Shown here piece by piece: positions 52,454-61,422 of a DNA stretch of 64,000 nt. Below the pieces are notes generated by a model. That model made no database searches. It was given only the letters and a program-made list of their open reading frames with translations, and was not told the DNA's origin. A program made the position numbers and the translations under genes. Origin of the DNA: Sphingobacteriales bacterium. Lineage in GTDB: Bacteria > Bacteroidota > Bacteroidia > Chitinophagales > UBA2359. Position 1 is the stretch's first letter. Each line of letters begins with the position of its first letter. The stretch covers positions 11,983 through 75,982 of the forward strand of contig JADKCK010000037.1 of NCBI GenBank assembly GCA_016718845.1. Reading direction: 5' to 3'.

Positions 52454-55400
52454 TTACGGTATAGTACCACTCTCGCTAACCGTAATATCTTGTGTTGTTT
52501 GGTTGTTGCTCCAAGCATAATTAGCAAAACCAACTTCGGCGCTTAAAGTAGTGCTAGTGCCTTCGCAAATAACCGTATTGCCTACAATAGTAGGTACAAT
52601 AGTTGGGCATTCTGTGCCGCAGTTAGTGGTAATGTTTTCGATTATCGAGCAGCCCGCATCGTTGCCGATAACAATGCTATGAAACCCATTCAGCACACCC
52701 TCAAAAACAGGGCTTGTTTGTGCTGCTCCACCATCTAAACTATAGCTTGTTGGGTTGCCAGCAATAGGTATTATCGTAATTTGACCAACCGAGCCATTAC
52801 AATTATCTGCCAACATAACTTGTGGTAAGGCATTAACCGTAACACTTAAGGTAGTGCTAGTGGCACATGCTGCATTGGGCGTAAAGGTATAGGTGCCGCT
52901 TGTGGTATTGCTTACCACATTCGGCAACCATGAACCTGTAATACCTTCTAAAGAGGCAGTTGGTAAGATAGGTGCTTCGCTGCCTTCGCAGATGGCTGCA
53001 ATAGCCGTAAATGTGGGACTTGATGCGGCATTTATGGTAATAGCTGCTAAACCATTACAACCTAACTCGCTGTTATCGGTAAATACAATGTTGGCGTTAC
53101 CTGCAAAGGTGCTGCTTGACACAAAGTTGCCATTGTTGTCGATAGTGCCTGCTGCTGCTGGTGTAACAAACCATGTACCACCAATATCCGAGCCAGTTTG
53201 TGTGTATGTTGCCGATGCACCTGCGCACAAAGTGCTACTGCCGCTAACCGTAATGGTTGGGCAACCTTCGGTGCAGTTGGTTGCAAAGTTTTCTGTTGCA
53301 CTACAACCATTGGCATCGGTAGCCGTAATGCTGTGATTGCCATTGGCAATGTCTGCAAAAACGCTGGCTGCCTGCATCATTCCGCCATCTAAGCTATAAG
53401 CTGTTGGGTTGCCGCTAATGGTACTTACGGTGGCTTGTGCTACTGCACCATTGCAAGCCGTAGCCACACTAATTTGTGGCAAAGCATTTACTACTACAGT
53501 AATACTTTGCACCGTTGAGCAGCCATTTTCATTTACACTCGTAACAGCGTAAGTAGTGGTAGTAGTGGGGATAACCGTTACTACAGCTCCTGTACCTAAT
53601 CCATCGCTCCACACATAACTACTACCGCCTGCTGCTGTTAAAACAGCGGTACTGCCTAAGCAGCCATCGGTGTTGCCCGTTATGGTTATTGTTGGATTAG
53701 CATTTACTGCTACACTTACACTTGCTTGACCCGCACAGCCATTGGCATCTGTTACGGTAACGGTAGCGGTTTCTGTTGCCGTAATACTAATAGTTTGCGT
53801 ATCATCGCCCGTAGACCAGGTATATTGTGCATAACCTGTACCTGCATTTAGCGTACTTGTTTCGCCCTCACAAATACTAAAATTGCCTGTTATGCTGGGT
53901 GTTGGTAGGGCGTTAATGTTTACTATAATGCTACCTAATGCCGCTTCGCATTGGGTTGATGTACCATCGGGGTCGTTGGTAGTAATGTTTATGGTTACAC
54001 TACCCGCTGCAATATCGGCAGCCGATGGGGTATAAACAACATTAATGCCTGTTGTGGTATTAAAGGTGCCACTACCCGATGTTGTCCAACTTGCCGATGT
54101 AGCACCGCCACCAAGTGTTACGCTTAAGTTGGCACTACTACCCGCACACACTGCCACCGAACTAGGCGCAGCAATAGTTGCCGGATTAGGACACGCGCAC
54201 GCCGCAACTGTTACAGCCGTGCTTGCTGTTGCTGTACAACCATCTCCATTGGTTACGGTTACTACATAACTGCCCGACATGCCTACTGTAGCCCCTGCAA
54301 TGCTGGGGTTTTGTTGGTTTTGGGTAGATGCGGTAATGCCTGCACCCGACCAGTTGTAGCTTACACCACCGGTTGCAGTAAGGTTAATATCGCTACCTAC
54401 ACACACATTGCCACCACCGCCTGCTGTTGCTATAGCTCCCGACGAGGTATTTAATGTTACCGATGTGGTTGAGCTACATCCGCCCGAAGTTACGGTAACG
54501 GTATAAGTACCTGCTGCTACGTTTGCTGGGTTAGCTCCCGACAAACCACCTGTCCAAGCGTAAGTACCGCCTGCGGGTGTTACCGATATGCTGCCATTGC
54601 TTAAACCGCAACTTGGTTGCGTAGCTGTTGCCGCTGCTGTTATGCCCGACGAGGTATTTAGTGTTACCGATGTGGTTGAGCTACATCCGCCCGAAGTTAC
54701 GGTAACGGTATAAGTGCCTGCTGCTACGTTTGTTGGATTTGAGCCCGATAAACCACCTGTCCAAGCGTAAGTACCGCCTGCGGGTGTTACCGATATGCTA
54801 CCATTGCTTAAACCGCAAGTTGGTTGTGTGGGTGTTGCTGCTGCTGTTATGCCCGACGATGTATTTAATGTTACCGATGTGGTTGAGCTACATCCGCCCG
54901 AAGTTACGGTAACGGTATAAGTGCCTGCTGCTACGTTTGTTGGGTTGGAGCCAGACAAACCACCTGTCCAAGCGTAAGTACCGCCTGTTGGTGTTACCGA
55001 TATGCTGCCATTGCTTAAACCGCAAGTTGGTTGTGTGGGTGTTGCTGCTGCTGTTATGCCCGACGATGTATTTAATGTTACCGATGTGGTTGAGCTACAT
55101 CCGTCCGAAGTTACGGTAACTGTATAAGTACCTGCTGCTACGTTGGCAGGGTTAGCACCTGATAAACCACCTGTCCAAGCGTAAGTACCGCCTGCGGGTG
55201 TTACCGATATGCTACCATTGCTTAAGCCGCAAGTGGGTTGCGTAGCTGTTGCCGCTGCTGTTATGCCCGACGATGTATTTAATGTTACCGATGTGGTAGA
55301 GCTACATCCGCCCGAAGTAACCGTAACGGTATAAGTACCTGCTGCTACGTTTGTTGGGTTAGCGCCTGATAAACCACCTGTCCAAGCGTAAGTGCCGCCT

Positions 55401-56872
55401 GCGGGTGTTACCGATATGCTGCCATTATTTAAACCGCAAGTGGGTTGTGTAGCTGTTGCCGTTGCTGTTATGCCCGACGAGGTATTTAATGTTACCGATG
55501 CCGTAGCACTACATCCGCCTGAAGTAACGGTAACGGTATAAGTGCCTGCTGCTACGTTTGTTGGGTTAGCGCCTGATAAACCACCTGTCCAAGCATAAGT
55601 GCCGCCTGTAGGTGTTACCGATATGCTGCCATTGCTTAAACCGCAAGTGGGTTGTGTAGCTGTTGCCGCTGCTGTTATGCCCGACGAGGTATTTAATGTT
55701 ACCGATGTGGTTGAGCTACATCCGCCCGAAGTTACGGTAACGGTATAAGTGCCTGCTGCTACGTTTGTTGGGTTAGCGCCTGATAAACCACCTGTCCAAG
55801 CGTAAGTGCCGCCTGCGGGTGTTACCGATATGCTACCATTGCTTAAACCGCAAGTAGGTTGCGTAGCTGTTGCCGCGGCTGTTATGCCCGACGATGTATT
55901 TAAAGTTACCGATGTGGTTGAGCTACATCCGCCCGAAGTTACGGTAACGGTATAAGTGCCTGCTGCTACGTTTGTTGGATTAGAGCCTGATAAACCACCT
56001 GTCCAAGCGTAAGTACCGCCTGTTGGTGTTACCGATATGCTGCCATTGCTTAAACCGCAAGTTGGTTGTGTAGCCGTTGCCGTTACGTTTGGCAATGGAT
56101 TAACCGTAACAACCCTTGATGCAGTACCCGTACAACCATTCGCATCGGTGGCGGTAACGGTGTAAGTGCCCGCGGATGAAACAGTAGTACTAGCACCTGT
56201 AGTACTGTTGCTCCAAGCATAAGTAGCACCGCCGCTTGCTGTTAAAGTAGTGTTGCTGCCTGCACAAAAACTAGTATTGCCCGATATATTAACCGTAAGT
56301 GTAGGGCAACCACCTGCTGCAAGAGCAAGCGTTACCGTTCGGGTTTTGTCATTACTTTCGCCACCTGTACCGTTAATGGTATTAGCAGCCAAAATAACAC
56401 CATAAAAAGTTACAGCACCCACATCGGTAGCGGGGGCTGTCCAGTTAAACGTCCAAGTACCTGCATTATTAGGCGTACTTTGTTTAATAAATTGGATACT
56501 GTTGCCCAATACTGTACTATTAGCTGTTTCGGTACCTGCCGATGCAGCAAATGTACCAGCATTAGCGCCGCCAGTAGTTCGTACACAAGCCAACTCAAAG
56601 CCATACGACAAGCCGCCTGTACCTGCTATAGTAACGGCATACACTTGTCCGGGTGTGTAGCTTGTGGGGTTGCCTGCTATAGTAATAGTTGCCGTAGCAT
56701 TATTAACGCCACTGGCATCATGGCAAGCCGTACAGGTTTGTTGTGTGCCATACAAACCACAACGGTTATTGGGTGGTCCGTCGGGGTTTGTAATTGCCAT
56801 GTTGTTGTAAAAAAGTACTAAGAAAACAGCAGTTAAAAGTCCTGCAATGTGAGCTGTTCTAATTTTTTTCAT
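52454..56872 (-). CDS. SprB-repeat/CxxCH T9SS protein, N-terminal fragment
   Basis: Met at 56872 begins MKKIRTAHIAGLLTAVFLVL, a signal anchor; 22 codons upstream are open but not signal-like. The N-terminal domain (25-205) is a choice-of-anchor V/reelin-like domain with Cys47-Thr-Ala-Cys50-His51, a possible c-type haem site. Eight 69-residue SprB-like repeats follow (TQPTCGLSNGSISVTPAGGT, YAWTGGLSG, AAGTYTVTVTSGGC). Further Ig-like repeats (TLTASGGATYAWSN, CEGETSTLNAGTGYAQYTWS) run to the break. Together with 51327-52388 it forms a protein of about 1850 residues. Likely a long surface filament or adhesin, by analogy with the gliding adhesin SprB. Confidence 0.83.
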   Translation of the reverse strand: MKKIRTAHIAGLLTAVFLVLFYNNMAITNPDGPPNNRCGLYGTQQTCTACHDASGVNNATATITIAGNPTSYTPGQVYAVTIAGTGGLSYGFELACVRTTGGANAGTFAASAGTETANSTVLGNSIQFIKQSTPNNAGTWTFNWTAPATDVGAVTFYGVILAANTINGTGGESNDKTRTVTLALAAGGCPTLTVNISGNTSFCAGSNTTLTASGGATYAWSNSTTGASTTVSSAGTYTVTATDANGCTGTASRVVTVNPLPNVTATATQPTCGLSNGSISVTPTGGTYAWTGGLSGSNPTNVAAGTYTVTVTSGGCSSTTSVTLNTSSGITAAATATQPTCGLSNGSISVTPAGGTYAWTGGLSGANPTNVAAGTYTVTVTSGGCSSTTSVTLNTSSGITAAATATQPTCGLSNGSISVTPTGGTYAWTGGLSGANPTNVAAGTYTVTVTSGGCSATASVTLNTSSGITATATATQPTCGLNNGSISVTPAGGTYAWTGGLSGANPTNVAAGTYTVTVTSGGCSSTTSVTLNTSSGITAAATATQPTCGLSNGSISVTPAGGTYAWTGGLSGANPANVAAGTYTVTVTSDGCSSTTSVTLNTSSGITAAATPTQPTCGLSNGSISVTPTGGTYAWTGGLSGSNPTNVAAGTYTVTVTSGGCSSTTSVTLNTSSGITAAATPTQPTCGLSNGSISVTPAGGTYAWTGGLSGSNPTNVAAGTYTVTVTSGGCSSTTSVTLNTSSGITAAATATQPSCGLSNGSISVTPAGGTYAWTGGLSGANPANVAAGTYTVTVTSGGCSSTTSVTLNTSSGAIATAGGGGNVCVGSDINLTATGGVSYNWSGAGITASTQNQQNPSIAGATVGMSGSYVVTVTNGDGCTATASTAVTVAACACPNPATIAAPSSVAVCAGSSANLSVTLGGGATSASWTTSGSGTFNTTTGINVVYTPSAADIAAGSVTINITTNDPDGTSTQCEAALGSIIVNINALPTPSITGNFSICEGETSTLNAGTGYAQYTWSTGDDTQTISITATETATVTVTDANGCAGQASVSVAVNANPTITITGNTDGCLGSTAVLTAAGGSSYVWSDGLGTGAVVTVIPTTTTTYAVTSVNENGCSTVQSITVVVNALPQISVATACNGAVAQATVSTISGNPTAYSLDGGMMQAASVFADIANGNHSITATDANGCSATENFATNCTEGCPTITVSGSSTLCAGASATYTQTGSDIGGTWFVTPAAAGTIDNNGNFVSSSTFAGNANIVFTDNSELGCNGLAAITINAASSPTFTAIAAICEGSEAPILPTASLEGITGSWLPNVVSNTTSGTYTFTPNAACATSTTLSVTVNALPQVMLADNCNGSVGQITIIPIAGNPTSYSLDGGAAQTSPVFEGVLNGFHSIVIGNDAGCSIIENITTNCGTECPTIVPTIVGNTVICEGTSTTLSAEVGFANYAWSNNQTTQDITVSESGTIP
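54433..56093 (-). repeat. Eight 207-bp SprB-like coding repeats
   Basis: A landmark cccgacgaggtatttaatgt (or gatgtattt) recurs every 207 bp from about 54440 to 55890. Units encode 69 residues with one Cys pair each and are nearly identical. Confidence 0.95.
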
Positions 56873-56975
56873 TTTGAAATTAAATTTGGGTTGGTTATTT
56901 AAAAAAGTGTTGTTTTTGAAAACAAAAAAGCCAGTCAAGATTACTTAATTGGCTTTTTTGTTGGTGGTACAATAA

Positions 56976-58097
56976 TTATTTGCTAATCAATAATTTTTCG
57001 TGCATTTTAGTAGTGCCATCTATCATCTCTACCACATAATAACCTGCCGATAGTTGGTCGGTGTTTATTACAAGGCTGTTTTCGCCCTCAACAACAGTGG
57101 CTGTTTGTTGTAGTACGGTTTTGCCTGTAACATCTACCACCCTAATATTGATTTGGTTTTGGGTATTGGTGTTGTAGTTTAAGCTTACCGAAGTAGTAGC
57201 TGGATTGGGCGATAAGCTAAACGATGAGGTGTTAGCCATTGTTTCGTCGGTTTTGCAAGTAGTAGTAAAGGTAGCACTTGGGCTAAATGCACTTGATGCA
57301 CCACCTGTTGAGCAACTTGCTTTTACTTGCCATTCGTAGGATTTGCAAGCCACTAATTGCGAGCTTACTGTTTTTGATGTGCCAGTTACTGGTCCAATAG
57401 TTACCCAATTGGTAGTACCTACTTTGCGTCCTTGAATGGTGTAATTGGCGGCTCCGCTCACCGCAGTCCAATTAAAAGTGGCAGTAGTAGCGGTAATATT
57501 GGTGGTTGTTAAACCCGTAGGTGTTTCGGGTGCTGCACAAGCGGGGGCGGTTAGGGTAAGTGTGGCTGTTTTTGTTTTGTCGCCACTACTACTGCCAGTA
57601 CCATTAGCAGCTAAAACAGCGCCATAAAATACAACCGAGCCAACGTTAGTAGTTGGGGCTGTCCAGTTAAATGTCCAGCTACCCGATGTTTTAGGCGTGC
57701 TTTGACGGATAAAAGTAATGCTATTGCCCGATACTGTACCGCTAGCTGTTTCGGTGCCTGTTGCACTAGCAAATGTACCGGCAGTAGCTCCGCCAGTGCT
57801 TTTTACACAAGCTGCCTCAAAACCATAAGTAGAGCCACCCGTACCTGCTATGGTAACGGCATACACTTGCCCAGGTGTGTAGCTTGCGGGGTTGCCTGCT
57901 ATGCTAATAGTAGCGGTGGCGTTGTTTGTGCCACTTGCTTGGCTATGACAAGCCGTACAGGTAGGTTGTGTACCATACAAACCACAACGGTTTGCAGGGG
58001 GACCGTCGGGGTAACTAACTGCCATATTGTTAAAAGCAGCTACGCAAAATACTGCAGCCAAGGCGGCTGCAAAATAAGAAACTTTGAAATTAAACAT
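56976..58097 (-). CDS. CxxCH choice-of-anchor V T9SS protein
   Basis: 373 residues from Met 58097 (MFNFKVSYFAAALAAVF); upstream codons do not look signal-like. The N-terminal domain matches that of the preceding large protein closely, including GPPANRCGLYGTQPTCTACH with Cys47, Cys50 and His51 at the same positions. A fibronectin III domain (TATFNWTAVSGAANYTIQGR) and a type A sorting domain (LSPNPATTSVSLNYN to KLLISK) follow. It looks like a short paralogue of the SprB-repeat protein without the repeats. No terminator separates it strongly from the next gene, so cotranscription is possible. A role in extracellular redox or haem binding is speculative. Confidence 0.85.
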   Translation of the reverse strand: MFNFKVSYFAAALAAVFCVAAFNNMAVSYPDGPPANRCGLYGTQPTCTACHSQASGTNNATATISIAGNPASYTPGQVYAVTIAGTGGSTYGFEAACVKSTGGATAGTFASATGTETASGTVSGNSITFIRQSTPKTSGSWTFNWTAPTTNVGSVVFYGAVLAANGTGSSSGDKTKTATLTLTAPACAAPETPTGLTTTNITATTATFNWTAVSGAANYTIQGRKVGTTNWVTIGPVTGTSKTVSSQLVACKSYEWQVKASCSTGGASSAFSPSATFTTTCKTDETMANTSSFSLSPNPATTSVSLNYNTNTQNQINIRVVDVTGKTVLQQTATVVEGENSLVINTDQLSAGYYVVEMIDGTTKMHEKLLISK

Positions 58098-58337
58098 GTC
58101 TTCTCGATTTTGATTGTTTATAAATCTTGCCGCAAAGGTACGCATTTTGTGCCAATATTTAGGTGCGTTATTGCTGAAATCTTACGTACTCAAACAGGTA
58201 AAAAAAAGCCTATTTGTTCTGAAAAACAAAGAAGCGTTTTTTGTAAATCTCTACCACTTAACAATTTTTTTAGCTGCTGCCCGATTGTTAGCCAACAAAC
58301 GACAGATGTACATACAATGCTGCGATAAGTACACACA

Positions 58338-58378
58338 AAAAAGCATCAACCGCTTTTTTAAAGCAGTTGATGCTTTTT
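58338..58378 (-). terminator. Hairpin terminator
   Basis: An 18-bp stem with one mismatch (aaaaagcatcaaccgctt) around a 5-nt loop, beyond the 58480-61206 gene. The rest of 58146-58479 holds no convincing gene. Confidence 0.85.
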
Positions 58379-58479
58379 ATGTGCCTATTGTTGCTTGTGA
58401 GTTACAAACAAGGGCGGATATTTTGATTGATAAAGGGGCAAATGTCTATCTAAGCCCATAGTTCAAATCCAGCCATTAT

Positions 58480-61206
58480 TTATTTTTTTAACAACTTAGC
58501 GGTGCTAGTGCCGTTTGGTGTATTGATACTTACAAAGTAAATACCACTTGCATAGTGGCTAATATCTAGGTTTAGGCTGTTGTTGCCTGCGGTGGTATTT
58601 AGTTGTTGGGTATAAACTACTTTGCCCGTTACATCGTGTATGTTTAGTTGTGCGGTAGTAGCTTTGGGTGTATCAAAACTTACTGTTACCAAATTGCTTG
58701 CAGGATTTGGCTCAAGGGTGCTAACAAACACATTGGTGTTACGGCTAACGGCTACAGTGCCCACTTGTTTAGTGGTTCCGTCGTAGTCGGTTTGGGTTAA
58801 ACGGTAGTAGGTTAAGCCATTGGCGGCGGTTTTATCTAGGTTTTGGTATTGTTTAGCTACCGAGCTGTTACCTGCTCCTTTAATAGTGGCAATGGCGGTA
58901 TAATTGGTGCCATTGTTCGAGCTATAAAGGGTAAAATAGTCGTTATTGGTTTCGCTGGCGGTTGTCCATTCAATTAAGTTGCCGTTGTTTTGTGCTTTTG
59001 CTGTTAGGCGTATTAGGCTAACATCTACGGTCCCTTGTACTAAAACGGTAATGGTGGCATTGGCTGTATTGGTACCGTCGCTAACGCTATATTCAATGGT
59101 CATTACGCCGCTAAACTCGGCATCAACGCTTAGGGTAACGGCTCCGGTTGTGGCATCGAAGGTTAAGCTACCGCCTTGGTTGGGTTGCGATACATCGTAG
59201 GTAAGCACAGGGCTGTCCTCGTCGGATACATACTCGGATAGTTGTATGGTAGCTGTGCCTGGGTCTATGCCCAACGATTCGTTTATGTTTTGAGCTGTTG
59301 GTGGTAAGTTTTCGGGTTGGCAGGCGGGGTCGTTGGCATCTAATATAGTTACTGCAATACCTGTAACATCTAAGGCGGCGCAGATGGTTCCGTCGGCAAT
59401 TAGGTTAGCTACATCAACACCTGTTGCACCACCTGCAAGTGCGTTGGTAATGGTGGTGGTGTCGGCTAACAATAGGTTAAAGGCATGGAACAAGTAGTCG
59501 CCTGCGGGTAATCCGCTAAGGTCTGTTTCTTCGCAAGGATTAACTAAGCTAACAATAGTAAGTGTTGGTGGCACGGTAACTACAATTACGGTGGTGTATT
59601 CGGGGGTGTCGTTTGCGCCCTCAAAGCAAATAGTGGCTAATGAGCTGCCTGCACAGAGTGTTGTTTCGCCCTCGAACAATACGGTTCCGTAAGATGCCTC
59701 GCAAGTAGGAGCTGGCCCACAAACGGCATCAATATCAATGCCTTCAAAAGTTGCCCAGTCTATGGTAATAGTGCTTGTACAAGCACCACCGTCGGCGGTA
59801 AAGGTAACGGTTGTTGTGCCGCCTGCTGCATCGTAAGCTGCTTGGTCAACTTGTAAGAAAACTAAGGTAGCTGTTGCTACTTCGGTAACGGGTACAACAT
59901 TGCCATCGGCATCAAAATCAACAAACAGCATACCGTCTTCGTTGCTTAGTTGATAGGGGTTTAGGGCATCGCCAAAGGTAGCAAGTGGTATGTACGCAAA
60001 TGGGGCATCTATGCCCGTAAAAGCGCCTTCGCAGTATAAGGCGGCTGCCTCTGAAATAACTGCCTGGCCTTGGTCGTTAAAGTCAACAAATACTGCCTCC
60101 GAGCTACAAGGGCAATCGCCTTGGCAGTTGCCATAGTTTTCGCCAATGCCGCAGGTGCCATCGCCACACTCGCTACAGCTTACGCCGCTATTGGTGGTAA
60201 TGGTTGGTACGCCATTATCTACTTGGTTAACTTCGCCTCCACAATCGCTTGCGGTGGTTAGGGTAAAAAATACGGTTCCGTCTTCGGGGGCATCAAAGGT
60301 AATGGTGCAGCCTGTTACTACGCCTAATACGGTACCGCCGTCGAGTGTGCCAGCGTTGGGAGTGGCATTTAATACGGCAGTAATTAAGGCTTCTTCGCCC
60401 CAATTGGCTGCATCGTAGCCATCGCAGATACTAAATGTGTAGTTACCACCCGCTACTACATCGGTGTAGTACACCTCGTTTTGCCATGCTGCATACGGAG
60501 CCGAAATGCTCGAGCCGTCGCAACCTGCTACGTCAATGTCTTGGTCGCTATACGGACCACCAGCATACGATAAGCAAGGGTCGGTATTGGCGCAAGCGGT
60601 AATGGTCATGCAAGTTGCTTGCGAGCTAATGTAGCAAGGTGCAGCCGTACAACCTACGGTAGTTAGCAAACCTAAAGCTCCGTTTATATCAGGAAGCGAG
60701 ATGTCGGTTAAGCCAAAGGCGGCAAAAAGGTCGCCCATGCCTGTAACGGCGCTACCATCGGGGAAAGTGGCACAGTCGATACCTACAAACCCGAGGGTGT
60801 TGCAACAGCCAGCTCCGGGTACAAAACTGTCAATAAAGGCTTGCATTTCGGCTAAGTTATAGCTAAAGCCAACGCCGCAAATTTGGTCGCCTTCTGCCAA
60901 GCCATAGTCGGCGGGGTTAAAAGTGCCTGTCGAGGAGATAGACACAATGCGAGGACCACCCGGACCAAACGTACTTGCCGGAAGGATGTCGTTTGGGTTT
61001 TCGAAGATAAACTCGAAAGAGGTGTAGGTGGCATCGGTTGGTGCATCAATAGCAAAACCGTTGCCATCGGTACAAATGGTGGCAGGAAAAGAGAAAGTGC
61101 CTATTGTTGCTCCGCTAGCTGCGCAGTTGTCGTAGGCAGGCGAGCCTTGCGCAAAAGTAAATAGGCTGATGAGCATACAGCTCATCGAAAGTAAGACTTT
61201 TTTCAT
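58480..61206 (-). CDS. Large T9SS-sorted secreted protein, Cys-rich
   Basis: 908 residues. The signal peptide MKKVLLSMSCMLISLFTFAQ is followed by several beta-rich modules with many Cys pairs. One contains NYTFSICDGYDAANWGEEAL, a pre-peptidase-like domain; another has SGVSCSECGDGTCGIGENYG, a DxDG/EGF-like Cys knot. A cadherin-like domain (VQPN-type linker, IQLSEYVSDEDSPVLTYDV) and the T9SS C-terminal region (LEPNPASNLVTVSF to TAKLLKK) complete it, the latter shared with the 47243 and 51327 genes. No catalytic motif. Surface protein, possibly adhesive. Intact. Confidence 0.8.
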   Translation of the reverse strand: MKKVLLSMSCMLISLFTFAQGSPAYDNCAASGATIGTFSFPATICTDGNGFAIDAPTDATYTSFEFIFENPNDILPASTFGPGGPRIVSISSTGTFNPADYGLAEGDQICGVGFSYNLAEMQAFIDSFVPGAGCCNTLGFVGIDCATFPDGSAVTGMGDLFAAFGLTDISLPDINGALGLLTTVGCTAAPCYISSQATCMTITACANTDPCLSYAGGPYSDQDIDVAGCDGSSISAPYAAWQNEVYYTDVVAGGNYTFSICDGYDAANWGEEALITAVLNATPNAGTLDGGTVLGVVTGCTITFDAPEDGTVFFTLTTASDCGGEVNQVDNGVPTITTNSGVSCSECGDGTCGIGENYGNCQGDCPCSSEAVFVDFNDQGQAVISEAAALYCEGAFTGIDAPFAYIPLATFGDALNPYQLSNEDGMLFVDFDADGNVVPVTEVATATLVFLQVDQAAYDAAGGTTTVTFTADGGACTSTITIDWATFEGIDIDAVCGPAPTCEASYGTVLFEGETTLCAGSSLATICFEGANDTPEYTTVIVVTVPPTLTIVSLVNPCEETDLSGLPAGDYLFHAFNLLLADTTTITNALAGGATGVDVANLIADGTICAALDVTGIAVTILDANDPACQPENLPPTAQNINESLGIDPGTATIQLSEYVSDEDSPVLTYDVSQPNQGGSLTFDATTGAVTLSVDAEFSGVMTIEYSVSDGTNTANATITVLVQGTVDVSLIRLTAKAQNNGNLIEWTTASETNNDYFTLYSSNNGTNYTAIATIKGAGNSSVAKQYQNLDKTAANGLTYYRLTQTDYDGTTKQVGTVAVSRNTNVFVSTLEPNPASNLVTVSFDTPKATTAQLNIHDVTGKVVYTQQLNTTAGNNSLNLDISHYASGIYFVSINTPNGTSTAKLLKK

Positions 61207-61361
61207 TTTGGAAAATTATTTAGTGATGATGATATTAGTTAGGCGCAAAGTTAAACCTTTTATTACTAAGCACAAATAAAGCAAGCTTTTTTTGGGTAAA
61301 ATTTTTATTTTTAGCTAACTTTTTTTCTAAAACACCTATTATTTGTGTGCTATTTATCCAC

Positions 61362-61399
61362 AAAAATCCCCCATTAGCCTAAGCCAATGGGGGATTTTT
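61362..61399 (-). terminator. Hairpin terminator
   Basis: A 14-bp perfect stem (aaaaatcccccatt) with a 10-nt loop, beyond the 61423-63306 gene. Confidence 0.9.
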
Positions 61400-61422
61400 G
61401 ATAGCTGATAAACCGTTGCTAA

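Noticed and set aside
58114..58461. Plus-strand frame of 115 residues
   Set aside because: It covers a terminator hairpin and the 5' end of a minus-strand gene, and has no recognisable domain.
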